From contig NW_024609857.1 in assembly GCF_016920785.2 (NCBI RefSeq), positions 62,039,349-62,103,348 of the forward strand: a DNA stretch of 64,000 nt, read 5' to 3'. A program made the translations under genes and the position numbers. Positions 1 through 11,200 of the stretch are shown one piece after another. Below the pieces are notes generated by a model. That model was not told where the DNA came from. It did not search any database and worked only from the letters and a program-made list of their open reading frames with translations. The stretch comes from Ixodes scapularis (taxonomy: Eukaryota; Arthropoda; Arachnida; Ixodida; Ixodidae). Positions within the stretch are counted from its first letter, which is position 1, and every line of letters begins with the position of its first letter.

Positions 1-800
1 AGGATCAATTATGGACAATCTTTAAACCCAACTTTTCGAGGCACACTTCAAGGACAGTATTTTTTTTTTTTTTCGATTGAGCCCGTTTTTTTATTAGCTT
101 GGTGGAAACAAAAAAAAAAAAAAAGAAGGTTAGATCAGCGCGTTCTGCCCTCAACCTCGTCACAGCGCACTCTTAGCTGAGATAACTCTGTGACCGTAAA
201 CGATAAAAAGGGCCTCACTATCTAATAATGCTAAGGAAGGCTGACTCACGCGGGTTGCCCCATCTTTTTACTTATTTATACTTGCCGCGACCAATCGGAA
301 CGGGTGGAGCACCGTTTAAACGGGAATTTTTCGTTAACATCCATGGGCGCATTTTTTTCCAGATCCTCGCACATAACAGCTTCGCTGTAAAAGGTTCCTG
401 GCTACGTCACTGGAAGAACGCATGTCAATGTTGTAAATATGCGCTCTGCGCTCGTGCAAGCGCGGGTCATATAAAATTCTTGCTATTTATCAAGTTCGAT
501 TTCCAAACCGTCTGTGCGTTCACGCCACACACTGATTTCATCGAACGATCGACGCTTTCAAACATGCAAACATGTCTGCCAGCCATTTATGGCGGGGAAG
601 ACGAGATCGCCTTCCGGACCGTCACAGCGGAAGCTAATTCTATATCACCCGGACACACGAACTGGACATTCGACAGAAATCAATGCAGCGCTCTTAGTGA
701 CCTTATAAGATGAGATTGAGCAGAGCAAAACAATATAGAACGCTTCTTCGTTAGTACACCTCATTCGAAAGTTGGAGTTCTACGAAAAAAGACCGTTATA
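1..800. other. Unassigned start region with repeat remnants
   Basis: No supported gene. Bases about 30-75 resemble 19,335-19,375 (shared CGAG.CACAC.TCAA.GACAG core), so a dispersed repeat end probably sits here. Poly-T and poly-A runs lie at 61-74 and 110-124. A copy of the tick-repeat end ACAGCTTCGCTGTAAAA lies near 376-392. A 161-codon open frame at 228-713 has no recognisable domain and is probably chance. Confidence 0.4.
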
Positions 801-1461
801 GGGCTCGTTTACACATGCGGATCTGCAGGCTAATTCGCGCGAAAATTGACGCCGGGAGTTGGAATCGGCGTCAATCGGCATCAATCGGCGACGGAATATT
901 CGACTGCGAAAGAAATCAGTCCGAAACTGATTTTTCCTGCGCAGAAACAGTTTCCACGCTGCCGCAGTCAGTTAGAACGCAAGGAGGAAATGGAGTTGGG
1001 GTTGCCGCGGAATTTTTGGAGATCCCAAGTTGTGCCAATGGCGCCATCTCTCTGGTATTGTTGTATCGAAAGAAATACTCGCTGAGACCATCGATATTTC
1101 AACCTTGTTCGACAAGTTTTCTGAAGAACGAAGGCAGTGTGCACAAGGAAGATCTGTGGAATAAAATGAGCGTGAGCGGAACGTATTGTACACAAGTTGT
1201 CTCTGTTTCCTCGTTGTTTTATTAATGCATTCTCGCACCGCCGATAGAACGCTGGGCACTCTCTGGGCACTGCGAGCAAAAATTGTCTGCAAGAGTCAAT
1301 GTGCAAGAACAGTTTTTCGAACACTTCTCGAGCCAGGGTCAGTCTGCTCTGGTATCCGCGAGAATCTGGAGCGAGTGGCAACAAATGTGAACGGCGCGGT
1401 TTTTTCCGCCCAGTAAATTGGGTCGGCGGCAAAAGAGTTTTCTGCAAGTGTGAACGAGCCT
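801..1461. mobile_element. MITE with GGGCTCGTTTACACATGC inverted ends
   Basis: Seen: the left end GGGCTCGTTTACACATGC is matched in reverse complement by the right end (rc AGGCTCGTTCACACTTGC). The 5-bp sequence TTATA flanks both sides (796-800 and 1,462-1,466). The 661-bp body has no conserved protein; open frames on both strands lack domains. The end sequence suggests a PIF/Harbinger-like cut-and-paste MITE, but the 5-bp flank is not the usual 3-bp target duplication, so the superfamily is a guess. Confidence 0.6.
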
Positions 1462-1861
1462 TTATATGACCGGCTAAGTGGCGTGAAGCCCGCTCCCCGC
1501 CGAGCGGGCGGTCATCCACGCATGCGCGATGAATGACGAGCGCCTCACGTGTCATACGAAGAGACCAATTTGCGCTCTCCTTTGCGCCAATCCAAGCCAA
1601 TCGTGGCTCTCAAGGCTTGCACCCTCAGGGAGAAAACATTTCGCTTGCTTTTAGTTCCAGCGTTTAGAGCTAATAACGCTCGGAACGTAAAGCTCCTTCA
1701 TGTTTCAAAAATAGCACAAGGTGCGTCAATCCACGAGGTACGTGCCACGTGCAGCCTTTCGGAAGATCATGGTGGCACAGCGCAGCACTGCACTAGATTT
1801 CAGACGCCATGTTCTTCCCAGGAAAGCGCGCGGCACCTGTCTCCGAGCATTTCCATTTTTT

Positions 1862-4054
1862 CAAACATCTACAAGTTACTAAAAAAAGTAATTAGGTTGA
1901 GTTACTGAGTATTGGCTTCAAAAGTAATTTGAGGAGAGTAGGAATTACTCAAATGGGAAGTAATTAAGGGAATTACTAATTACCGTAAAAAGTTGCGAAA
2001 AACTTTTGAAGTTATTTCTATATGTCTTTTTTCATGGTAACAAGAAAGTACATAGGTTTTGATTCGTTAACGAGACTGTGCTAGCCAAATATGAATCGGC
2101 TTTCTTTTTTTTTTTTTTCACAGAAATGCTTTTAATATCTGGTTCTGCTTCTGCGTGCCAAATTGTTTTGTACTTTTTTTGTTTTTTGGTGAATGATGTG
2201 CTGCGAGGGCATCATTTCTACTTTGAGGTTTAGCACAGCCTGCGCTTGATTTTTTAGACGAATTGGCTTGTTTACAGTATTGAATAAAGTATACCTAAAT
2301 GTACTTGAAGTAAAGTACAAAGGTAATGAGAGGTTATGTACTTCCAAGAAAAGTACACTCTCAGAAAAAAAAGGCACATTCTTGCACCCCTTGTCCCATA
2401 TACGACGCCCCAAAACTTCAGTTCGACGTACAACGCGCTGACGTCGAACAGATGGCCTCAACCTTAACGAGGTGCCTGAGAACAGTGAGATATACCTCAC
2501 TAAACAGCTAAAGTACGTATCACAGAGTACGGAAAAGAAACACTGAGGTTTTGCAGTAATACCAAGAAAAGCCGAGTTACTTTTTTTGTAGTCAATAACT
2601 TGTACGTTAGCTATTTCAATAAGTTGTACCACTCGGCTATCAAGCAGCCTGTGAAGGTTGGGAACGACGGTACGACGTCCGCGCGCGGTACATCGAACTG
2701 AAATTTTGGAGTGTCGTATATGATGCAAGGGGTGTAAGCATATACCCTTTTTCTTCTGAGGATGTAGTAAGTATACCGGGTGCAATGTATTTGAACTAAC
2801 GTACTATAAATGCAATATATTTCAAGGTAAGGTAAAGTACTTTTTACACAATCTTTCATGATGCCCTATCATTCCCTATACAGTGTTCTTTTAACTGGTA
2901 TGCATTGCTCGAGGCGTAATCGGAGGTGCATCCGTTTTTTTACGGAAATGGCAGCAAACAAAGTTAAGTAGTCAGAGAGAAGTTTTATTTTCGCTGACAA
3001 GCTGTTTGACGCAATCAACTTACAAGGAACCTCTTTCTGTCTGTCTTATAGCCGCCATTACTTCACTCAGCGAAATACCAGATGACGTCTCGAAAAAGCG
3101 CGTTTTCACACGATATGAGATTTTTTGTTTCCGAATTTGGGGTATGTACTTTGAAGTCGGGAGTTTTACTTTCCTGTGAAAGTACCAGAAAAAATACTTT
3201 GGTAAAGTACAAGTACATGCTCAGTAAATGTGCTTCGAGTAATGTACAAATTTTCTAAACAGTTGTACTTTAAGTACCATACTAAGAGAGTACTTCCCAA
3301 CACTGCTTGTTTATTATATTTTATATAAAAACGTTGGGGGAATTATTAAGTTTTCTCGAACGATCTTTGAATCTTTGAAGATCTGCATATTCTAAGTTCG
3401 GCTCGCGATTCTTCCAGATTCTAAGTTCGGCTCGCGATTCACAAACTACGAGAGCACCAGATGAACTTCAGAGCGGGTGCTGTATTTTTGTTGCCTCCTT
3501 CAAGTGAGGATGCCATGTGTACACCACACCTCCTGTAGTGGGCGAGAATTTCTACGTTGGACAGAATCGGAGAGCAGCCCTTTCTTCAAATGGGTCAAGT
3601 CTCCTTGGGCTTCGGAACACACAGAAACTCCAGTCTTCGGTGCTAATCCCACAATTAGTCGGCCTCTCTTGCGTCGTGTCCGTTCGCTCCCCGCGCCTCA
3701 TAGCAGTGCTGTTGCAGTGGGGGGCCCGTGAAAAGCTTGGGGGGTTTCGGACTCTCCAAAACACTTTCTGCCCCCCCCCCCCCCTTTCCTACACCACATG
3801 CTTCCCCCTCTTTGCAAATATCAGCTGATCTTCCAACATCTTATCTATTTTGTGCAAAAATTGTTGATGTTTGTTGATAGACAAAACAACCACTAACATT
3901 CGGAAGTAATTGGTAATTTGAGTACAAGTTACTAGCAAAAAGTAATTAAAGTAAAGTACCAATTACCGACATCAAAATGTAATTGCATGTTAATAAAACT
4001 ATTCAGTTATACTACAGTAACTTGAGTCGAGTAGTTGAACTACGTACAAGTCTG
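1862..4054 (+). mobile_element. Non-autonomous hAT-type element, copy 1
   Basis: A 2.2 kb element whose ends read CAAACATCTACAAG on the left and, in reverse complement, CAGACTTGTACGTAG on the right. The sub-terminal parts are full of imperfect AAGTAATTNAGTTACT-like repeats, a common habit of hAT ends. An inverted, shorter copy lies at 17,681-19,121. The two share the same order of blocks, including the part rich in C/G runs around 3,770 and the CTCATAGCAG segment. Flanking octamers CATTTTTT and CACTTTTC agree at 6 of 8 bases, as expected for an old 8-bp hAT target duplication. Open frames at 3,477-3,828 also appear in the other copy but look non-coding. No transposase remains. Confidence 0.65.
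2356..2765. mobile_element. MITE nested in hAT copy 1
   Basis: Absent from the second hAT copy at 17,681-19,121, where the flanking segments (AGGTTATGTACTTC and GTAGTAAGTA.ACC) are nearly joined. The ends form an inverted repeat of the type CTCAGAAAAAAAAGG. Longer inverted arms follow: 2,383-2,470 pairs with 2,655-2,740, sharing CACCCCTTG, ATATACGAC and CAGTTCGA. It is therefore a foldback-like insertion that post-dates the split of the two hAT copies. Confidence 0.6.
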
Positions 4055-4513
4055 CACTTTTCCCAGGATAGAGGGACTTTATCGGAAAGGAGACGAACGC
4101 GCCCCTCGCGCCATACTTGCGCTAGAGATTAAAGTTCGCCGTTCCTTTCTTTTGAAACACTTTTTTTAAAAGTGTATCATTTACCTGTATGCAATAACAT
4201 TAAAGCAATTATAATATTTATCCTGAAAACTTAAAATTGACTCATAAAATAAACGTGTCTGTATTATTTCTGTCTGCGTCATGTCTGCATTCTGATTTGT
4301 TGGTTACGGGGAGCTTTGGGTGGTTTCATATTCTTTGCACGCCCGAAACACTGATGTGTTCCCCGGGTTAATTTAGAATGATTGCGACAGGTTAAAATTC
4401 GTTCAGGAGTTGAGCGTGTGAGACGTATGCTTTATTGAGAAGTTTCCACGCGTTTTGATTTTTCCGAGATTTTGTTTAGCGCCTTACTAAAATACTAAAA
4501 CGCTACCATTAGC

Positions 4514-4717
4514 GTTTTAGTATTGCGTATACGAGCAAACGCAAGCGCTATATGCGTTTGCGTTAGCGTTGCGTGTTCCACGCTGCCCATGCGCGAAGTC
4601 GCCATGCGCCAATCCAAGGCGCGCGGTTTGGGCTCCGTGCACGCGCAGTGTGTAACACGCAACGCTAACGCAAACGCACAGGGCTTGCGGTCGCTCGTAT
4701 ACACGCAACACTAAAAC
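4514..4717 (+). mobile_element. Short MITE with GTTTTAGTATTGCG ends
   Basis: About 204 bp, with inverted ends of about 33 bp starting GTTTTAGTATTGCGTATACG. Two relatives sit at 31,618-31,819 and 61,085-61,287. The body shares a central CATGCGCCAATCCAAGG-like part with them. Immediately to the left, 4,492-4,506 repeats the left end in inverted orientation and makes a 15-bp hairpin with 4,510-4,524, as if a second MITE end had been left behind. Confidence 0.7.
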
Positions 4718-4867
4718 TCACTATTGTCTGCTATGTGAACATGACATTATACTTCACTGTGCCCTTCTTTGCGTCGTGAGATAACGTGAGCAGCTTAAGT
4801 CATGATTTGGGAGCTTGCTGCGCTCACCGACCTCCTCGTGCTATGCCAGGCTCCCATGAGTTATACT

Positions 4868-5283
4868 ATGGTGCCTGGAACGCGTCTCCGACTGGTGTGT
4901 TTACCGCGGCTAAAAAAGTGGTCCCTCGATTTCCGCCGGATGACGTCATAAAAGTGTCATGCTGTCGCCGGTCGCGACCCTGGCGGCGTCTCAACAGTTG
5001 TGGTATAAGTGGCAGACGCCTGTTCTGCTGCAGGTCGCTTTCCACTGTGACAGTTCACGGAAGCTAGCGCAGCCGGAGTTGGGACGCCTAAAGGGACTCC
5101 GTGACGACAGCGACACTCGCGTTCGCTCGTGCTTTTCGCCAGCATTTCTACGGCCAACCACCAGGATCGCGACAGGCAACAGCATGACATTCGCGTCATT
5201 TGTTGCCACATCGGGACCACTTTTGATGTATGGGCGGGATAGGGCGGTAAACACACCAGTCGAAGACGCAATCGAGGCACCAT
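4868..5283. mobile_element. MULE-type MITE with perfect 9-bp target duplication
   Basis: The element begins ATGGTGCCT and ends in the reverse complement. Inverted ends extend about 50 bp and share CGACTGGTGTGTTTACCG. The nonamer AGTTATACT lies directly on both sides (4,859-4,867 and 5,284-5,292). A 9-bp duplication with long inverted ends is typical of Mutator-like elements; assignment to that superfamily is an inference. No transposase is encoded. Relatives of the body lie at about 9,950-10,114 and 11,035-11,200. Confidence 0.75.
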
Positions 5284-5322
5284 AGTTATACTATGTCCAT
5301 CTTCTTGAGCTTCCTTTCACCC

Positions 5323-5395
5323 CCTCCTTGTGGCGCAGAGCAAAGGCGTCGGGCAGTGAATCCGACGTTCCGGGGTTCGATTCCCGTTTATCCGG
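5323..5395 (+). repeat. tRNA-related sequence (SINE head or tRNA pseudogene)
   Basis: A box-like TGGCGCAGAGC at 5,331 and B box GGTTCGATTC at 5,374 are spaced 43 bases apart, as in a tRNA gene. An anticodon-like stem GTCGGG/TCCGAC is visible, but the loop lacks the usual T before the anticodon and the T-arm pairs poorly. A functional tRNA is unlikely. It differs from the serine-tRNA-like SINE at 24.8 kb. Confidence 0.4.
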
Positions 5396-6658
5396 TTGGT
5401 AAAACTCCCTTGCTTAAATTCAGTGGCTAATTATGGCTTCTATATACGTTAAATGCATGTGCATTCCCTGCCACAGGCTCTGTATTCATTATGTTACCTC
5501 CACGCGTGCACGTAACGCTTTCTCGTCACACTCGAGGTTAATGCTTTTCGCATGAAATCCAGCCCATAAACACATTCCGAGTTAAAAGTAACGACTGCGT
5601 GTTTATAATATTGTTAAAATTTCAGAGATGCGAATCCCATCCCTTGGACTAGGGCCAACCGTAGTTGGTTCTGATTACCATCAATGAAACGTATTCTAAC
5701 GCACTCACACTTCGACATTTGTCGCAAGCCTCGACGCAACTATATGCCACTGTCACTGACAGTTTAAAGGGGTACGGGAACGAAATGACGTAACCGTCAG
5801 CTCTCTCTTTACCTCTTGTTTCAAAGTCTACCAGCGAGAAGCGCAATGCGTATCGCGCTCATAACATCAAGAGTTCTCGCACGGCAAAGGCAATTGTAGT
5901 TGCGAGCGTTCCCGCTTGCTGGCGTAAACGCGTGACAATTTCGCCTATTAGCCCCGAGAAGTTCGCGTGGCGCCCCCTTACGGCGAACCGGGGTGACGTC
6001 ACGGCGAGGAGAGAATTTTTCCGCGACTCGCCCCGGTCGCACTGTGGAGGCTGTGACGACGCCAGCTGTCGGCGCACTCGTTTCTATTTAATCTTGTTTT
6101 GGCGTGTTTTTCGTAGGAAGTGTAAACTTTTATATGTGCCTTTATTGAGGTATGGCCTGTAGCTAAAGGTGAAACTTCAACCAACATTTGAAGCATGGTT
6201 GACAGGGCAGGCAACGCATAAATCGCAGCTGGTATATGAAAATGAAGAAATATGGCCACAATTGCAGGAGCATCACTATAGATTTACATTTCGCACAATA
6301 CACGCTGCTGATGGTCTGAATGAATGAGCAGGTTATGTATACTATTTTTTTTTTGTATCTCTGTTTTTAAACAAGATCGCCGAAGCAGAAAAGCTGCATG
6401 TTGTTCGAGCAACATACTAAATACAGTCTGGGCCATGGGGAGAGAATCACAAGTACGACAGTCCAATTGCCGGGGCAAAGTAAAAAAACAAGATACATTT
6501 ATAATATACATTGCTCGCATTTGACCTTTCTTGGATTCGAATAGTATTTCAATGGACTACATGGGTGGTATCTGTGAACTTGTTTATATCAAGCCTCGAG
6601 TAATGTATAACAAACGTAAGCGAAGGTGTAGGTGTCTAGATTGTTATTAGTTCCTTAA
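5396..6658. other. Unassigned spacer
   Basis: No gene recognised. It contains short open frames on both strands (for example 5,859-6,077 minus and 5,932-6,162 plus) without domains. A poly-T run lies at 6,341-6,351. GC-rich stretches around 5,930-6,080 are otherwise featureless. Confidence 0.3.
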
Positions 6659-7285
6659 AGGAGCGATGCAACAATGTTTGTACTTTGCGCAAATACCGCT
6701 TAAAACGGATCCCTAACGTTAATGACCTAAGAAACACGCGTTCGTTTTTCACCCCACGCAATAGAAGTCCCAGAAAAAAATTAAAGAAAAACGAACAGCG
6801 TTCACACCCTCAACTCGCAGCCAAAAGAAGCGGCCACGTGATCTGGAGCAGATTATATGCCGCCAGTGTTGATCATAGCCACGCGCTGGGGTTGGCAAAG
6901 CGCAGGACACGCGCTGAGTTCCAGACATTGTTGTGGCTCGGCTGTTGTCGTCGTTGCAGCGATTGGACACAGGTCACTACCCGAATGCTTCTCGAGCTAG
7001 CAATTATCACGAGCCCAAGTCGAGTGCCCACGCAGGGCTCGGGTCCAATCTATGAACCGCATTCAAATAACGTCACTTGGGTGTTCTGCGATCCCCACGA
7101 TACGTCATCAAATTTTGCAAAGGAGAGATTGAACGAAAATAATTGCTTTTGTTCTTGAAATTTCACCGCAACAAAGGAGTTCCTTGGCCAGTGGCGTTGC
7201 GTGCGAGTATCCTTGAGTCCCACTAGTGCCAGTAAGCTCGTGTATAGTGAAAAACATTCCAACTGAATATCGTTGCACAGCTCCT
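6659..7285. mobile_element. TTAA-flanked MITE
   Basis: The ends are inverted: AGGAGCGATGCAACA on the left and, in reverse complement, AGGAGCTGTGCAACG on the right. TTAA lies directly outside each end (6,655-6,658 and 7,286-7,289). A TTAA target site is characteristic of piggyBac- and Kolobok-type elements. The 157-codon open frame at 6,685-7,158 has no recognisable domain. Superfamily is not decided by the sequence alone. Confidence 0.55.
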
Positions 7286-7607
7286 TTAAGCCCTAAAATT
7301 GAGATTTTACTTAAATTGAATTCTCCTGAAGCTAAAATATCAGAAGCTTTTCTCACGCAGACTGTCGCCCTACACAGGTTCCACATTTTCTGCTACTAGT
7401 GCTGCACCTACCACTGGACAGCCGTTCGAATGCTTGCTTTTACTCCTGTTTTCCTCTGTTGTCAGAGAGTCCAGCTGTAGGGAGTGTGGAGGCTGAGGAA
7501 GCTTTTGGGGACCTGCAGCAGTGTCTCTTTTAATTGGAAATGACAACTCAGACTAAACGGTGTATTTTCCGAATACCCGAGGCTGGAATAAAAATGTCAG
7601 GAAAAAA

Positions 7608-8619
7608 TGAAAGCCGCTTACAACTCCCTGTAACGCCGAATTAGAGCGCAGCTCTTGAGGAGGAGGAGGGAAGGGCACTGGGGGGGGGGTTAAACTAACC
7701 AGGGGGGGTCACGTTACCTTGGGGGTCACGTGACCCCCAATGCCGATGATGTCACCACTGACGTCACTGATGACGTCATCAGTGACGATGACGATGCGGG
7801 TACCGATGACGTCATTAGTAACGTCACTGATGACTTCACCAGTGATGATGACGATGACGATGCGAATGTCGGTGACGTCATCAGTGACGTCGCTGATGAC
7901 GTCATCAGTGATGATGACGATGACGATGCGGATGCCGGTGACGACATCAGTGACGTCACTGATGACGTCATCAGTGATGATGACGATGACAATGCGGATG
8001 TCGGTGACGTCATCAGTGATGATGACGATGACGATGTGGATGCCGGTGACGTCATCAGTGATGATGACGATGACGATGTGGATGCCGGTGACGTCATCGG
8101 TGATGATGACGATGACGATGTGGATGCCGGTGACGTCATCAGTGATGATGACGATGACGATGCGGATGCCGGTGACGTCATCAGTGATGATGACGATGAC
8201 GATGTGGATGCCGGTGACGTCATCAGTGATGATGACGATGTGGATGCCGGTGACGTCATCAGTAATGATGACGATGACGATGCGGATGCCGGTGACGTCA
8301 TCAGTGATGACGATGACGATGTGGATGCCGGTGACGTCATCAGTGATGATGACGATGACGATGTGGATGCCGGTGACGTCATCAGTGATGATGACGATGA
8401 CGATGTGGATGCCGGTGACGTCATTAGTGACGATGACGTCATCGGGGGGTCACGCGACATCGGCGGGGGTCACGTGACCTCGAGGAGGGGGCCACGTGAC
8501 CTCAGGGGAGTCACGTGACTTCGGGGGGTCACGTGACCCCCCACGAGGTCACGTGACCTTGGTGGGGGGCTCGCGCGGTGCATTATGGGACATTTCCCAT
8601 GATGCACCGCGCGGTTACG

Positions 8620-8651
<32 letters not shown>

Positions 8652-8710
8652 GACGCCGACGGCGACGCCGCTCAAGCCGGAAACGGGCCCCTAAGAGCTG
8701 CGCTCTAAAA
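7608..8710 (+). mobile_element. Unclassified AGAGCGCAGCTCT element, minisatellite-rich copy
   Basis: Starts GAAAGCCGCTTACAACTC, reaches a hairpin TTAGAGCGCAGCTCTTGAG about 35 bp in, and ends with the complementary hairpin AAGAGCTGCGCTCTAAAA. Related copies occur at 10,115-11,012, 20,537-20,680 and 41,296-41,978, with a partial at about 46,580. The boundaries follow from the copy at 41,296, which splits a reading frame. The inside holds GGTCACGTGACC boxes, a 42-bp CRE minisatellite and a (GACGGC)n run. Conserved asymmetric ends, hairpins, A/T-rich targets without clear duplication and variable tandem repeats recall Helentron-associated elements; that is inference. Confidence 0.7.
7740..8440 (+). 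repeat. 42-bp minisatellite of CRE palindromes
   Basis: The unit is about 42 bp: a GATGATGACGATGACGATG part, then TGGATGCCGG, then TGACGTCATCAG. Some units are 36, 39 or longer, nearly always a multiple of three, so several frames stay open on both strands (Asp-rich on plus, Ser-rich on minus). By eye I count about 19 perfect TGACGTCA octamers. This is a tandem DNA repeat inside a mobile element, not a convincing protein gene. Confidence 0.85.
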
Positions 8711-9949
8711 GTATAACCATTCCAAATTACGGCACTATTGCTGTGCATATTTTTGGCAGTTTAATACATATCATACAGGCAACTGGGGGCAATTCAGCCG
8801 TTTTTGCTGCTACCATGCAAACTAATTTCCAGTAACCGTGCATCTTCTAAGAAATATGCCTGCATACGTGTATAAACTATATAATTAATTCATGAAGAAG
8901 CTACATTTATGTAAAACAACGCTGTTCAACGAGCACTTCAAAGATCATCAGACGCAGGGCCTTTAAAACATCTGCGAACCAGCGCATACAGAGTGGTAGC
9001 GCAGAGTCGGGGTCGCGAGCTAATTTGGCGACCAGCCAAAGGCCCATGATATAAATGCCACTTCAAATGCCTTGAAAGCGGGATGTAATATCGTCCTAAA
9101 TCATGAACATGGAAGGAACAGAATTCTAGCGTGTGAAACACTTGCGCCACCGCTTCACCGACCCCTCGCAAGATTGCCGTGTGTCTAGTGGACGGACGAG
9201 GAGGTTCATCGGCGGAATTGCCTCCGCCGATAGCTTTCGGGATTTGTAACCCAATTTTAAAGGTAAAAGGGACAAGCAGGCTTATAAAATGTACGGAAGC
9301 ACGTCAATATCGGCCTAACTCAACGTCTTGTACACCGGGTAAACGAAGTCCAGCTCCTCTAAGAGCTTGCGGCACACAACGCCAAACCAGGAAACCGGTA
9401 CTGGGAAGCGAGCCGATGCGAGATCGCGGAGCGGAGTACTCCCCCTGACGTCACGGTGCACCTCACCCAATCAGGGCACGGCGACCGCAGCGACGCTTGT
9501 GTTCGCTCTCGGGGCTAATAGTTGGTGACAGGTCAAGAACGAAGTGAAAGCTCCTTCCACCACTTTCCACGTTAACAGGGCGAACACTGTAAAGGAGGCC
9601 GCCTCCTCTCCATCGTTCACTCTGCTAAAGTGGAAAGGGGTGAAGGAGCTCTCCCTCAACTCTTAACCAGTCACCTATTGTAACAGTAATATCCCATGAC
9701 AAAATGCTGTATGAGATAAAGGGGGGAGAGGAGGCCCCAGCAAAATGCTGGGGCCTCCTCGTGCCTGAGCGTGAACGTTAAGTTGTAAGTTTCAAAGTTA
9801 ATTATCCCCCCTCCCTCCCTTTTGCCTTGGCCTGTGGCTTCGCAGCAACAAATAACGTACTCGGCTTCAGAACGCTGCGTCGACTCTGCACGCAAGCTCG
9901 TCTGTGATGTACGCAGCTTCCGAACCAATGCGCTCGATTTTCTCTTCAT
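8711..9949. other. Unassigned spacer with a perfect hairpin
   Basis: No gene recognised. Bases 9,728-9,760 form a perfect 15-bp stem with a 3-base loop (GAGGAGGCCCCAGCA and its complement). The region from 9,165 to 9,660 is GC-rich and has short open frames without domains. Confidence 0.35.
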
Positions 9950-10114
9950 GACGTCACAGAAGTTTCATGTTGTCGCCGGCCTCGACCATGGCGAAATCGT
10001 AGGACTGGTGGTTAATGTGGCGGGCGCATGCTCTGCAGCAGGTGCCTCTCCAGCTTGGAAGTTTCCGAAAGCTTGGACAGCCCAGAGTTGGGACACACGC
10101 GTTCTCTCATGCTT

Positions 10115-11012
10115 TTTTAGAGCGCAGCTCTTAAGCGCTCGTTCCCGTGTTTTGCTACGTCGGCGTCGCCGTCGCCGTCGTCGTCGTCGTCGGCGTAATT
10201 GGAGGTAGTCCGGAGGGTACGCAGGAGGAGGAGGGGAAAGTATGGAGAAGGGGAGGGTATGAAGGAGGAGGAGAGGAGGAGGGGAAGGTATGGAGGAGGA
10301 GGGTACGGAGGAGAAGGAGGAGGATACGAAGGAGGAGCAGTACAGTAAAAGGAGGACTCGGAAGAGGTGGACGGGGCAGAAAGAAGGTTACGTGATCACG
10401 TGAAGTTACGTGATCACGTAAGCACGCAAGGTTAGGTGCAGTGTATTTCTTGCGTTAAATGCCGACGTACACTTCGCCCTTTCCACTCTTGCCCGCCTCC
10501 TTCTTGCCTATATCCTCTCCACTTTTTACCTTGCCGCAACTTGACTCTCCTCGCAGCTTTGGAGAGGGGACAGCTGAGAGGATTACCTTCCCTGCAGAAA
10601 ACTGAGGTAGTATGTCGGCCATTAAGCACACATGCATGATCCACGCCAATGTTACTAGTGGAAGACTTTAATGCAGACCTAAAGACAAACAAGCACTTCA
10701 CACCACTCAAGCAGGAAAACATCCCATTTCTCTCCCTCGTAACTCGTCCCACTACTGTCACGACCTCTCGAAACACATGCACGGACCTCGTATTTCAAAA
10801 TCGGCCTTCGTCCAGCACCTCGAGGCTCGAACACATATCCTGCCACATCTCAGATCACAAGGGTTGCCACAACAAGTGCGGAGAGTGGTCTATATTTCTA
10901 CATATATATATTTCTTTCTCAAAGTCTTTAGCAGGATATATCGCAAAATCAATATACCTCAAGAGCTACGCTCTAATTTCGGATTACAGAAATTTCTAAA
11001 CGTCTTTCATTT
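10115..11012 (-). mobile_element. Unclassified AGAGCGCAGCTCT element with a captured LINE fragment
   Basis: Reverse orientation. The left edge TTTTAGAGCGCAGCTCTTAA is the 3' end of the family. The right edge CAAGAGCTACGCTCTAATTT followed by CGTCTTTCATTT is its 5' end. Inside are a (CGTCGC)n run, a GGAGGA-rich stretch at about 10,220-10,380, and palindromes TTACGTGATCACGTAA at about 10,390-10,420. A LINE endonuclease fragment lies at 10,649-10,870. It splits an older MULE-type MITE. Confidence 0.65.
10649..10870 (+). pseudogene. LINE endonuclease fragment
   Basis: The plus-strand translation shows an apurinic-like endonuclease (EEP fold) C-terminal half: LLVEDFNADL corresponds to the family's GDFN motif with the G changed. 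TTSRNTCTDLVF matches the conserved T..N..IDLVF strand, and HISDHKG holds the catalytic SDH. Nothing N-terminal or of the following RT remains. It lies wholly inside the element at 10,115-11,012 and was probably captured by it or had landed in it. It resembles Jockey/CR1-type endonucleases; the exact family is not determined. Confidence 0.65.
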
Positions 11013-11200
11013 TTCTTTCCAAGAACTTTTATGCCCGAATTATAGGATCGCGACGTTCGACGGCACGACTCCGGTTTTTGTGACGCCACTTGTGGCCACT
11101 TCCTATCACCCCTTTCGATGCATGGGCGGAATAGGATGCCAAACACACCAGTCGGAGACGTCTTCCAGAATCCAGGCCGCAGTGCGGGTGCCTGGTCTTC

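Larger units (their letters stand above)
9950..11200 (+). mobile_element. Relative of the 4.9 kb MULE-type MITE, split by an insertion
   Basis: Bases 9,950-10,114 resemble the middle of the 4,868-5,283 element (shared TTGTCGCCGG, CAGAGTTGGGAC and CTCATGCTTTT parts). The match resumes at about 11,040 (GGATCGCGAC) and runs to the right-end part ATGGGCGGAATAGG and AAACACACCAGTCGGAGACG. Between them lies the AGAGCGCAGCTCT element at 10,115-11,012. Both outer ends are too diverged to place exactly. Confidence 0.5.

Noticed and set aside
228..713. 161-codon open frame at the window start
   Set aside because: No domain, and a second frame is open over the same bases.
5323..5395. Functional tRNA gene
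   Set aside because: Poor T-arm pairing and an A at position 33. Only the promoter boxes are tRNA-like.
7726..8518. Long open frames (Asp-rich plus strand, Ser/Thr-rich minus strand) across the CRE array
   Set aside because: They arise because the 42-bp unit is a multiple of three and lacks stops. Several frames are open at once, and the region lies inside a mobile element.
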